Below the pieces are notes generated by a model. That model saw only the letters and a list, made by a program, of their open reading frames with translations, made no database searches and was not told where the DNA came from. A program made the position numbers and the translations under genes. A stretch of DNA of 8,675 bases from an uncultured Microbacteriaceae bacterium (GTDB taxonomy: Bacteria; Actinomycetota; Actinomycetes; Actinomycetales; Microbacteriaceae), in contig CAMLMQ010000127.1 in NCBI GenBank assembly GCA_946481135.1, positions 1 through 8,675 of the forward strand, read 5' to 3'. Shown here piece after piece: positions 1 through 5,288 of this stretch (the first letter of the stretch is position 1; each line of letters opens with the position of its first letter).

Positions 1-20
1 CTCCCGGATGGTCGGTGTGA

Positions 21-195
21 GAACTCCCCCTCTGTCATGGTGCCTGAGAGTTTCGCGACGCGTAGTCGCTTTCACCTACGGCGGCTCCGCGTGGAGCAAC
101 TTTCCAGAGCGGCCTGAGGATGCGGTACGGATACCTGAGAGATTGGCGGGGAGGCTTGCTCCTTCGGTGCCCACCGGATTCGTGGGCTCTCCCGC
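21..195 (-). ncRNA. Tandem glycine riboswitch (gcvT type)
   Basis: Read on the minus strand, this leader carries the conserved landmarks of two consecutive glycine aptamers. Aptamer 1 has GGGAGAG (193-187), CACCGAAGGAGCAAG (about 171-157) and CTCTCAGGTA (141-132). Aptamer 2 has CTGGAAAG (107-100), GCCGTAGGTGAAAGC (82-68), CTCTCAGGCA (50-41) and the closing GACAGAGGGGGAG (36-24). CTCTG at 109-105 can pair with CAGAG at 34-30 to form P1 of aptamer 2. The family binds glycine, often cooperatively, and usually turns on glycine cleavage (gcvT/gcvP/gcvH) or glycine transport. The controlled gene lies left of base 1 and the expression platform is cut off, so target and mechanism cannot be read here. 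Confidence 0.93.
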
Positions 196-228
196 ATCCC
201 GTGCGGCCCGATCTTCGATTGTGCGGCC

Positions 229-257
229 AGCCTAGCCCCCGCTGTGCGGTGACAGAA
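229..257 (-). promoter_or_regulatory. Candidate promoter of the glycine riboswitch transcript
   Basis: On the minus strand TAGGCT (234-229) fits the actinobacterial -10 pattern TAnnnT. A poor -35 candidate, TTCTGT (257-252), lies 17 bases upstream. Transcription would begin near base 222, about 27 bases before aptamer 1. The same hexamer precedes ychF in this window. The promoter sits between the stop of the 46-residue membrane protein gene and the riboswitch, so the riboswitch RNA can be made independently of that gene. Confidence 0.5.
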
Positions 258-274
258 GCAGCGGCCCGCCGGAT

Positions 275-415
275 CTAGTCGTCGTCGCGCGAGTCACGGA
301 AGTAGCGCACCGCCTGCCAGACGAGCACGACGAACACGGCGGTCGCGCCGACGGCGAGGAGCACACCGACCCAGGCGGGCGTGCCCTCGGGCACCGGGAT
401 GGGGAAAGCCACCAT
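275..415 (-). CDS. Small single-pass membrane protein, 46 residues
   Basis: A 46-codon minus-strand frame runs from ATG (415-413) to TAG (277-275). The product starts MVAFPIPVPEG, has one hydrophobic helix at about residues 15-34, and ends in a charged tail (R-Y-F-R-D-S-R-D-D-D). This is the layout of a membrane-anchored microprotein with a short cytoplasmic tail. The function is unknown. The start is favoured because TAGCAT, a -10-like hexamer, ends exactly 6 bases before the ATG and there is no Shine-Dalgarno sequence, the pattern of a leaderless mRNA. It is transcribed divergently from the AhpD-like gene and stops about 40 bases before the riboswitch promoter. Its short length means many gene callers would omit it. 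The frame and hydrophobicity pattern are read directly; expression is inferred. Confidence 0.7.
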   Translation of the reverse strand: MVAFPIPVPEGTPAWVGVLLAVGATAVFVVLVWQAVRYFRDSRDDD

Positions 416-448
416 GCGGGCATGCTACGCGGGCGTAGTGTGCCCGAC
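416..448. promoter_or_regulatory. Bidirectional promoter, both directions probably leaderless
   Basis: Two -10-like hexamers lie back to back: TAGCAT on the minus strand (427-422), 6 bases before the ATG at 415, and TAGTGT on the plus strand (436-441), 7 bases before the ATG at 449. Each is preceded by GCG and followed by TGCCCG, so the two directions are near mirror images. The centre is the inverted repeat CTACGC-GG-GCGTAG (425-438). The -10-to-start spacing leaves no room for a ribosome binding site. No convincing -35 is seen on either side. The two polymerase footprints would overlap. Confidence 0.65.
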
Positions 449-1033
449 ATGACCGCCCTTTCCACGCCGCGCGAATCGGATGTCACCGGCGTCGCCGCCG
501 AGCTCTATGCCCACGATCGGGAGACGCTCGGCTATGTCGCCACCCACACCCGCGTGACCGCGCTCAACCCCGACGCCGTGCGGGCGTTCGAGGCCGTCAT
601 CCGTGCGGTCGTGCCCTCGCTCGGCATGCGCCGGTACGAACTCGTGACCCTCGCGGCCGCGGGCGCGCTCCGGTCGACGGCGTGCCGCGCGCACCACGGA
701 CTCAAGTCGCTCAACTACCTCGACGCCGACGAGATCGAGCGCGTCGCGCGCGACTTCCGCAACGCCGGCCTGCCGCCGGCCGAGGTCGCGATGATGGAGT
801 TCGCCGAGAAGCTCAGCGGTGACTCGTCGGCGATGACCGACGAGGATGCGCGCATCCTGCAGCAGCACGGATTCAGCGACCGCGAGATCGTCGACATCGC
901 CTTCGCGGCGGGCGCACGGAACATGTACAGCCGCTCCCTGCACGCGCTCGGCGTCGTGCCCGACATCCCGCCGACCCTTCCGCCGGCGCTGCGCGACGCC
1001 CTGCTCGACGGGATGCCCGCCGCCCCTCAGTAG
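449..1033 (+). CDS. AhpD-like / carboxymuconolactone decarboxylase-family protein
   Basis: The 194-residue product resembles the uncharacterised peroxidase-related enzymes of the AhpD/CMD superfamily: a central R-Y-E-L-V-T-L-A-A-A helix leads into the active-site segment A-C-R-A-H-H-G-L-K, and the C-terminal half has the family-like G-F-S-D-R-E-I-V-D-I and A-R-N-M-Y-S-R-S helices. AhpD proteins reduce peroxides or regenerate peroxiredoxin through a C-x-x-C...H centre. Here only the second cysteine (C79) and the histidine (H83) remain; the first position is S76, so classical CxxC chemistry is doubtful. The start at 449 is chosen over an in-frame ATG at 422 because the -10 hexamer TAGTGT (436-441) lies between them. 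The 3' end overlaps the convergent dehydrogenase gene by 7 bases. Substrate unknown. Confidence 0.85.
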   Translation: MTALSTPRESDVTGVAAELYAHDRETLGYVATHTRVTALNPDAVRAFEAVIRAVVPSLGMRRYELVTLAAAGALRSTACRAHHGLKSLNYLDADEIERVARDFRNAGLPPAEVAMMEFAEKLSGDSSAMTDEDARILQQHGFSDREIVDIAFAAGARNMYSRSLHALGVVPDIPPTLPPALRDALLDGMPAAPQ

Positions 1034-1815
1034 GTGACGATGCCCGGGGTGCCGCCTCCGACATCCACGGCGCCGCCGGTGATCGCGACGCTGCGCGGCG
1101 ACGCGAGGAAGGCGATCACGGCGGCGACCTCCTCGGGCGTGACGATGCGGCCGATGATGTTGTTCGCCATCGCGTGCTCCGCCTCCTCGACGCTCGCCCC
1201 CTCGTCGACCCGCTTCTGCACCATCGCGGCGACGTTCTCGGTGCGGGTCATGCCGGGGTGCACGACGGTGACGTTGACGCCGTGCGGACCGAGCTCGTCG
1301 GCGAGGTTCTTCGTGATCGCGGCGACGCTGATGTTGCGCACCGTCTGGGCGACCGACCCCGAGCGGCGGGCGCCGAGGCCGCTCACGTTGACGATGCGAC
1401 CCCACCCGTTCGCGACGAGGTGCGGCGCGACGGCGCGGGCGGCGCGCAGGTAGCCGAGCACCTTCTCCTCGAACTCCTCGCGCATCGCGTCGTCGCTCGT
1501 GCGGGAGGCGACCGTGTTCTTCGAGGCGTTCCAGGGCGCGGCAGCGGTGTTCACGAGGATGTCGACTCCCCCCATCGCGGCGACCGCCTCCGCGACGCCC
1601 GCCTGCACCGACGCGTCGTCGCGGGAGTCGATCGCGACCCCGTGCACCGTGCCGCCGGTCTCACCCGCGAGGGTCGCCGCGATGTCGACGACGTCGTGGC
1701 GGGCGGCGACCGTCACGACCGTCCCCTCCGTGGCGAGGGCGACCGCGACGGCGCGGCCGATGCCCTTCGTGCCGCCGAGGACGATCGCGCGCTTACCGGT
1801 GAGGTGAAGATCCAT
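1027..1815 (-). CDS. Atypical short-chain dehydrogenase/reductase
   Basis: The 262-residue product has the length and Rossmann-fold landmarks of the SDR family: G-G-T-K-G-I-G at residues 14-20 (dinucleotide binding), N-T-A-A-A at 89-93 in place of NNAG, V-N-V-S at 142-145 with the putative catalytic serine S145, H-P-G at 186-188, and a C-terminal A-I-T-G-G-A-V-D-V-G-G-G strand. SDRs carry out NAD(P)-dependent oxidoreductions. The canonical Tyr-x-x-x-Lys is missing: by alignment to the T-K-x-L-A-x-E-L helix those positions fall at about Q157 and N161. It may therefore use a different mechanism, or not be a standard alcohol/ketone reductase. The ATG at 1815 lies 6 bases after TAGCCT, which suggests a leaderless transcript. 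The gene is divergent from the flavin monooxygenase. Substrate unknown. Confidence 0.88.
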   Translation of the reverse strand: MDLHLTGKRAIVLGGTKGIGRAVAVALATEGTVVTVAARHDVVDIAATLAGETGGTVHGVAIDSRDDASVQAGVAEAVAAMGGVDILVNTAAAPWNASKNTVASRTSDDAMREEFEEKVLGYLRAARAVAPHLVANGWGRIVNVSGLGARRSGSVAQTVRNISVAAITKNLADELGPHGVNVTVVHPGMTRTENVAAMVQKRVDEGASVEEAEHAMANNIIGRIVTPEEVAAVIAFLASPRSVAITGGAVDVGGGTPGIVTY

Positions 1816-1849
1816 TCCGCCAGGCTACGCGCGCCCTACAGTGTGATCC
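1816..1849. promoter_or_regulatory. Bidirectional promoter between dehydrogenase and monooxygenase genes
   Basis: On the minus strand TAGCCT (1827-1822) ends 6 bases before the ATG at 1815. On the plus strand TACAGT (1837-1842) ends 7 bases before the GTG at 1850. Neither start has an upstream Shine-Dalgarno sequence at a usable distance, so both messages are probably leaderless. The layout and the core GCTACGCG match the bidirectional promoter at 416-448. No good -35 is visible on either side. Confidence 0.6.
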
Positions 1850-3001
1850 GTGAGCGACGACGCCCTCCCCGACACCACGCGCGCCCTCGTGATCGGCGCC
1901 GGACCCGGCGGCCTCGCCGCCGCGGCGGAACTCACCCGCGCCGGGGTCGACACGATCGTGATCGACCGCGCCGACCGGGTCGGGGCGAGCTGGGTCACCC
2001 ACTACGACCGACTGCACCTGCACACCTCGCGCGGCCTGTCGCAGCTGCCCGGCTACCCCATCCCCCGACGCTACGGACGCTGGGTGGCCCGCGACGACCT
2101 GTTGCGCTACCTCGACGACTACGCCCACCACTTCGCCCTCGACGTGCGGCTCGGGGTGACGGCGACCGCGGTCGAACGCGCCGAAGGCGGATGGAGCATC
2201 GCCTGGCGGCGCGGCGACCTCGAGGGGCGAATCGCGGCCGACATCGTCGTCGTCGCGACGGGCTACAACCACGACCCGCGCATCCCCGACTGGCCGGGCC
2301 TCGACCGGTACCGCGGACGCGTCGTGCACTCCAGCGCGTACCGCAATCCGGCTGCTCTGGATGCTCGCGATGTGCTCGTCGTCGGACCCGGCAACAGCGG
2401 CGCCGAGATCGCCGCCGACCTCGCCGAGGCCGGGGTCTCCGTCGCGATCGCGATGCGCACCCCGCCGAACGTCGTGCGGCGGTCGGTGGCGGGCATCCCG
2501 AGTCAGGCCCTCATCCTGTCGATGTCGATGCTGCCCGTGCGCGTTCAAGATGCACTCGCCGGCGGTCTGCAGCGCGTCGTCGTCGGCGACCTCTCCCGCT
2601 ACGGCTTGCCCCGGGCGCCGCGCGGCATCGCCACCCAGCAGCTGCGCGACGACGTCACCCCGACGATCGACGTCGGCATGCTGCGCGCGCTCAAAGCGGG
2701 GAAGATCGCGATCGTGCCCGCGGTCGCCTCGTTCACCGAGGATGCCGTGGTGCTCGCCGACGGCAGCACCCGAACGCCCGACGCCGTCGTCGTCGCGACC
2801 GGGTTCCGGCGCGGGCTGGAGGAGCTCGTCGGCGACCTCGGCGTGCTGCAGCCCTCGGGGCGCCCGCGCATCAACGCGGACGCGCAACTCGCCGCGTATC
2901 CCGGGCTGTTCTTCCTCGGCTACTCGAATCCGCTCACCGGCAACCTCCGGCAGCTCGGGATCGACGCTCGGAAGATCGCCCGACGCGTGACGGCGGGGTA
3001 G
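1850..3001 (+). CDS. Flavin-containing monooxygenase-like NAD(P)/FAD oxidoreductase
   Basis: The 383-residue protein has two dinucleotide-binding sites: G-A-G-P-G-G at 16-21 near the N-terminus for FAD, and G-P-G-N-S-G-A-E at 179-186 for NADPH. Between them, Y-R-G-R-V-V-H-S-S-A-Y (154-164) matches the FxGxxxHxxxY fingerprint of flavin-containing and Baeyer-Villiger-type monooxygenases, with Tyr replacing Phe. A-T-G motifs at 136-138 and 316-318 and a C-terminal G-L-F-F-L-G-Y segment also fit the CzcO/YUCCA-like group. Such cytosolic enzymes use NADPH and O2 to oxygenate nucleophilic nitrogen or sulfur atoms or ketones; the substrate cannot be told. The GTG start is supported by TACAGT 7 bases upstream. 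The divergent partner is a dehydrogenase, so a joint role in small-molecule metabolism is possible but unproven. Confidence 0.9.
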   Translation: MSDDALPDTTRALVIGAGPGGLAAAAELTRAGVDTIVIDRADRVGASWVTHYDRLHLHTSRGLSQLPGYPIPRRYGRWVARDDLLRYLDDYAHHFALDVRLGVTATAVERAEGGWSIAWRRGDLEGRIAADIVVVATGYNHDPRIPDWPGLDRYRGRVVHSSAYRNPAALDARDVLVVGPGNSGAEIAADLAEAGVSVAIAMRTPPNVVRRSVAGIPSQALILSMSMLPVRVQDALAGGLQRVVVGDLSRYGLPRAPRGIATQQLRDDVTPTIDVGMLRALKAGKIAIVPAVASFTEDAVVLADGSTRTPDAVVVATGFRRGLEELVGDLGVLQPSGRPRINADAQLAAYPGLFFLGYSNPLTGNLRQLGIDARKIARRVTAG

Positions 3002-3061
3002 CGCGGCGTCATCCTCGCAGCGGAGGGTCGATCCGCCTCCCGGGCGAGGGCGATCCGGCTT

Positions 3062-3078
3062 CCGCCCGACGCGGGCGG
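3062..3078 (+). terminator. GC hairpin after the monooxygenase gene
   Basis: CCGCCCG-ACG-CGGGCGG is a perfect 7-bp stem with a 3-base loop, about 60 bases past the monooxygenase stop and before the lipoprotein start. There is no T-run, which is common for actinobacterial hairpin terminators. Termination is inferred from position and shape only. Confidence 0.45.
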
Positions 3079-3104
3079 CTCGGGCCTCGCGCGAGGGTGG
3101 GGTC

Positions 3105-3560
3105 ATGAGCAGGTTCGACTCCGCCACGTCCGCCGCCGTCGCCTTCGGCGCCGGCATCCTCCTCGTCGGCACCCTCGCCGGCTGCACCCAGATCGGCGAC
3201 GCGCTGAGCCGTCAGCACCGGGAGGACTTCGCCACCTATTCGGAGGCGCGCGACGGGTGGGTCGGCGTCGACATCCCCGCCTGGATCCCGCGCGACGCGA
3301 CCGATCTGCGCAACCTCGCCACCGCCGACGAGACCGTCGCGGTCGTGCGCATCGACAGCACGTCGGATCTCGCGGGCGACTGCATGACGACGGAGCGTCG
3401 CGGCATCCCTGCCCTCACCGCCGACTGGACCGACCTCGGGTGGGAGGTCGACGGCTTCCCCGCCGAGGTGTGGACCTGCGGCGACTACGAGGTGGTGCCC
3501 GCGCCGGACGGCTGGCTCGGGTGGTTCAACGCGACCGAGCCGGGGCAGACGCCCGACTGA
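3105..3560 (+). CDS. Small secreted lipoprotein, unknown function
   Basis: The 151-residue product begins with a lipoprotein signal peptide: a short N-region, a hydrophobic core (about residues 9-23) and the lipobox L-A-G-C with the lipidation cysteine at C27. It should therefore be exported, lipid-modified and anchored on the outer face of the cytoplasmic membrane. The mature part has W-V-G-V-D-I-P-A-W-I-P-R-D-A-T-D-L-R near its start and C93 and C124, which could form a disulfide outside the cell. No enzyme motif is recognised. A purine-rich GAGGGTGGGG (3093-3102) ends 2 bases before the ATG, a possible but close ribosome binding site. Hairpins lie on both sides, so it may be a single-gene unit. 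Confidence 0.82.
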   Translation: MSRFDSATSAAVAFGAGILLVGTLAGCTQIGDALSRQHREDFATYSEARDGWVGVDIPAWIPRDATDLRNLATADETVAVVRIDSTSDLAGDCMTTERRGIPALTADWTDLGWEVDGFPAEVWTCGDYEVVPAPDGWLGWFNATEPGQTPD

Positions 3561-3579
3561 TCCCGCGCCTCCCGACGCC

Positions 3580-3601
3580 CGCTCCGCGCGTCGGCGGAGC
3601 G
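3580..3601 (+). terminator. GC hairpin after the lipoprotein gene
   Basis: CGCTCCGC-GCGTCG-GCGGAGCG is a perfect 8-bp stem with a 6-base loop, 20 bases past the lipoprotein stop. It lacks a T-run. It ends 4 bases before the strong -10 element of the next gene, so it occupies that promoter's -35 region and may also have a regulatory role. Confidence 0.5.
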
Positions 3602-3605
3602 CCGA

Positions 3606-3637
3606 TATAGTGTCGCCCAGCCAACACTCAGGAGGGG
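3606..3637 (+). promoter_or_regulatory. -10 element and ribosome binding site of the four-helix membrane protein gene
   Basis: TATAGT (3606-3611) is the best -10 hexamer in the window and would start transcription near 3618. AGGAGGGG (3630-3637) is a strong Shine-Dalgarno sequence 4 bases before the ATG at 3642. No -35 consensus is seen because the expected position lies inside the preceding hairpin. This leadered arrangement contrasts with the leaderless pattern at most other starts here. Confidence 0.65.
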
Positions 3638-3641
3638 TCTC

Positions 3642-4586
3642 ATGGCCGAAGGCAAGCGCGGCACCAACAAGAAGGTCGTTCAGGTCGAGGTCGCCGGACC
3701 CACCGCCGAGGAGCAGAAGGCGAACAAGGCCGAGGTGCGCGCCGAAGCCGACAAGCGCGTGCGCGAAGGCTCCGGCTGGACGGCGAGCGCCGAGGCGAAG
3801 GCCGGCGCGAAGACAAAGCGCATCATCGCGGCGATCCTCTGGGCCGTCGCGATCATCATCGAAGCCGTGGGGATCTGGTACATCCTCACGCAGCTCGAGG
3901 GCGGCCAGCCGGACTGGCTGATCTGGGCGCTCATCGGCCTCTTCGTCGTGCTGGGCATCCTCACGATCGTCGGCTCGCAGCTGTGGAAGGCGGCCAATCA
4001 GGCCGACCCGGCTTCGCGCCAGGAGCCCGTGAAGTTCTTCGTGCAGAACCAGCTCGGCGCGATCATCCCGATCATCGCGTTCGTGCCGATCATCGTCGTG
4101 CTGTTGCTCAGCAAGAACATCGACGGCAAGACCAAGGGCATCGCGGGCGCCGTCGGCGCGGTCGTGCTCGTCGCCGCCGTGCTGCTCGGCATCGAGTACA
4201 ACCCGAACTCGATCGAAGACGAGACCGAGGGCCAGATCGAGCAGGAGCAAGAAGTCGAGGCCGCCAACGAGGGGCAGGCCGACGAGTACTCCGCGATCGT
4301 GTCGCAGATCACGGGCACCGACACCGTCTACTGGACCCCACAGGGCAGCGTCTACCACCTGTGCGAGAGCGTTCCCGAACTGCAGCGCGAGTCGCAGGAC
4401 GAGGAGAACAACGTCATCAAGAGCGGCACCGTCGAGACGGCGCACGCCGACGGCAAGGTCGGCCTCACGAAGGAGGTCACCGAGGAGATCACCTCGTGCG
4501 GCTTCGACCTCCCGGCCAACATCGACGAGCTCGAGACCGAGGTCGACAACCTCCGCGACGACCCCGCCTACGGCACCACCAACTGA
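3642..4586 (+). CDS. Four-helix membrane protein with acidic C-terminal domain, unknown function
   Basis: The 314-residue product has a Lys/Glu-rich N-terminal segment (1-58, probably cytoplasmic and helical), four predicted membrane helices at about 60-84, 91-112, 138-157 and 163-183, a very acidic linker (190-215, rich in Glu, Asp and Gln), and a C-terminal domain. That domain contains D-T-V-Y-W-T-P-Q-G-S-V-Y-H-L-C (227-241) and a second cysteine in I-T-S-C-G-F (283-288). Its shape recalls small metal-binding domains with a VYxTPxGxxYH...C start, but the cysteine set is incomplete and the family is not recognised. With an even number of helices both ends should lie on the same side, probably the cytoplasm. 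The gene has its own strong promoter and a terminator, so it looks like a single-gene unit. Confidence 0.85.
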   Translation: MAEGKRGTNKKVVQVEVAGPTAEEQKANKAEVRAEADKRVREGSGWTASAEAKAGAKTKRIIAAILWAVAIIIEAVGIWYILTQLEGGQPDWLIWALIGLFVVLGILTIVGSQLWKAANQADPASRQEPVKFFVQNQLGAIIPIIAFVPIIVVLLLSKNIDGKTKGIAGAVGAVVLVAAVLLGIEYNPNSIEDETEGQIEQEQEVEAANEGQADEYSAIVSQITGTDTVYWTPQGSVYHLCESVPELQRESQDEENNVIKSGTVETAHADGKVGLTKEVTEEITSCGFDLPANIDELETEVDNLRDDPAYGTTN

Positions 4587-4595
4587 GCGCACACC

Positions 4596-4627
4596 CGGCG
4601 CCCGTCTCCTCCGGGAGGCGGGCGCCG
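4596..4627 (+). terminator. Strong hairpin terminator with UCCG tetraloop
   Basis: CGGCGCCCGTCTCC (4596-4609) pairs with GGAGGCGGGCGCCG (4614-4627) over 14 positions, all Watson-Crick except one G-U pair. The loop TCCG closed by C-G belongs to the very stable UNCG tetraloop class. It begins 9 bases after the stop of the four-helix membrane protein gene. There is no T-run. Confidence 0.75.
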
Positions 4628-4695
4628 TCGCGTCGGTGGGGCGACAATGGAGGCGGTCGGCGACGCCGTCGTCGCGACCGGAGGAGGAGCACGCC

Positions 4696-4950
4696 ATGGA
4701 CGTCTGGATCGAGGTCTTCGGATGGATCGGCTCGGGGCTGCTCATCGTGTCGCTGCTGCAGAGCCGCATGCTCACGCTGCGCATCATCAACTCGGTCGCG
4801 TCGGCGATGCTCGTGTTCTACAACGTGCTCGTCGAGACCTGGCCGATGGTCGGCATGAACGCCGCCGTCATCCTCATCAACGCGTGGCACATCCGCAAGA
4901 TCCTGCGGGAGCGCCGGGCCGAGTCCGCCGTGGAGGCACCGCGGCCGTGA
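4696..4950 (+). CDS. YgjV-like small integral membrane protein
   Basis: The 84-residue product is mostly hydrophobic, with about three membrane helices (roughly 5-22, 28-47 and 50-68) and a basic C-terminal tail (H-I-R-K-I-L-R-E-R-R) that should lie in the cytoplasm. The pattern G-W-I-G-S-G-L-L-I-V-S-L-L-Q-S-R followed by I-I-N...Y-N resembles the YgjV family of inner-membrane proteins, whose function is not established. The start at 4696 is chosen because GGAGGAGGAG (4680-4689) lies 6 bases upstream; an earlier in-frame ATG at 4636 would add a hydrophilic Arg-rich tail and has no such site. A weak -10-like GACAAT lies at 4643-4648. The stop overlaps the start of the next gene, so the two are probably co-translated. 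Confidence 0.8.
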   Translation: MDVWIEVFGWIGSGLLIVSLLQSRMLTLRIINSVASAMLVFYNVLVETWPMVGMNAAVILINAWHIRKILRERRAESAVEAPRP

Positions 4951-5288
4951 GGTACGTCGACCACGAGCCGGGCGCGTGGTTCCTCGTCGAGGATGCCGGC
5001 ATCCTCTACCTCGACGCGCGCTACAGCTACAGCGCCATCATCGACGACTCCGCCCTCGTACGGCTCGACGCGTCGGAGCTGCGGGCGTACGAGGCCGGCG
5101 GCCACACGTATCTGTCGGAGTTGGCGCAGGGCATCCACCACAGCGCGCCCTACCGCGAGGAGTCCCACTACCACGCCCGCGACCTCTACCGGGGCGCCGA
5201 CGGCACAGCCCTGCGCGACGCGGTGAGCGCGGCGATCGCCCACCACACGTGGGCGGCCGAGCAGCGTCGGCGGGGCGACCAGCCCTAG
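4947..5288 (+). CDS. Unknown protein, 113 residues, coupled to the YgjV-like gene
   Basis: The reading frame begins at a GTG (4947-4949) that overlaps the TGA stop of the preceding gene in the sequence GTGA, the usual signature of translational coupling. The soluble product starts M-R-Y-V-D-H-E-P-G-A-W and contains several short aromatic/acidic segments (G-I-L-Y-L-D-A-R-Y-S-Y-S), a His-rich middle (G-I-H-H-S...S-H-Y-H-A-R-D) and an amphipathic C-terminal helix ending in a charged tail. No signal peptide, membrane helix or catalytic motif is recognised. Its stop codon shares the palindrome CTAG with the stop of the convergent acetyltransferase gene. Coupling suggests a link with the YgjV-like membrane protein, but the function is unknown. 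Confidence 0.78.
   Translation: MRYVDHEPGAWFLVEDAGILYLDARYSYSAIIDDSALVRLDASELRAYEAGGHTYLSELAQGIHHSAPYREESHYHARDLYRGADGTALRDAVSAAIAHHTWAAEQRRRGDQP

Noticed and set aside
8..235. 75-residue plus-strand frame
   Set aside because: It lies on the antisense strand of the glycine riboswitch, has no Shine-Dalgarno or promoter support and an unprotein-like Arg/Ser-rich composition.
422..448. Upstream in-frame ATG (422) for the AhpD-like gene, adding 9 residues
   Set aside because: The -10 hexamer TAGTGT (436-441) lies downstream of it, and the extra residues overlap the divergent promoter.
425..1405. 326-residue minus-strand frame
   Set aside because: Arg/Gly/His-rich low-complexity product antisense to the AhpD-like gene and out of frame with the dehydrogenase; typical of shadow frames in GC-rich DNA.
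1174..3108. 644-residue plus-strand frame
   Set aside because: Arg-rich translation without domains, overlapping the real dehydrogenase and monooxygenase genes.
3009..4790. 593-residue minus-strand frame
   Set aside because: Antisense to the lipoprotein and four-helix membrane protein genes, which have signal peptide, membrane helices, ribosome binding site and promoter evidence.
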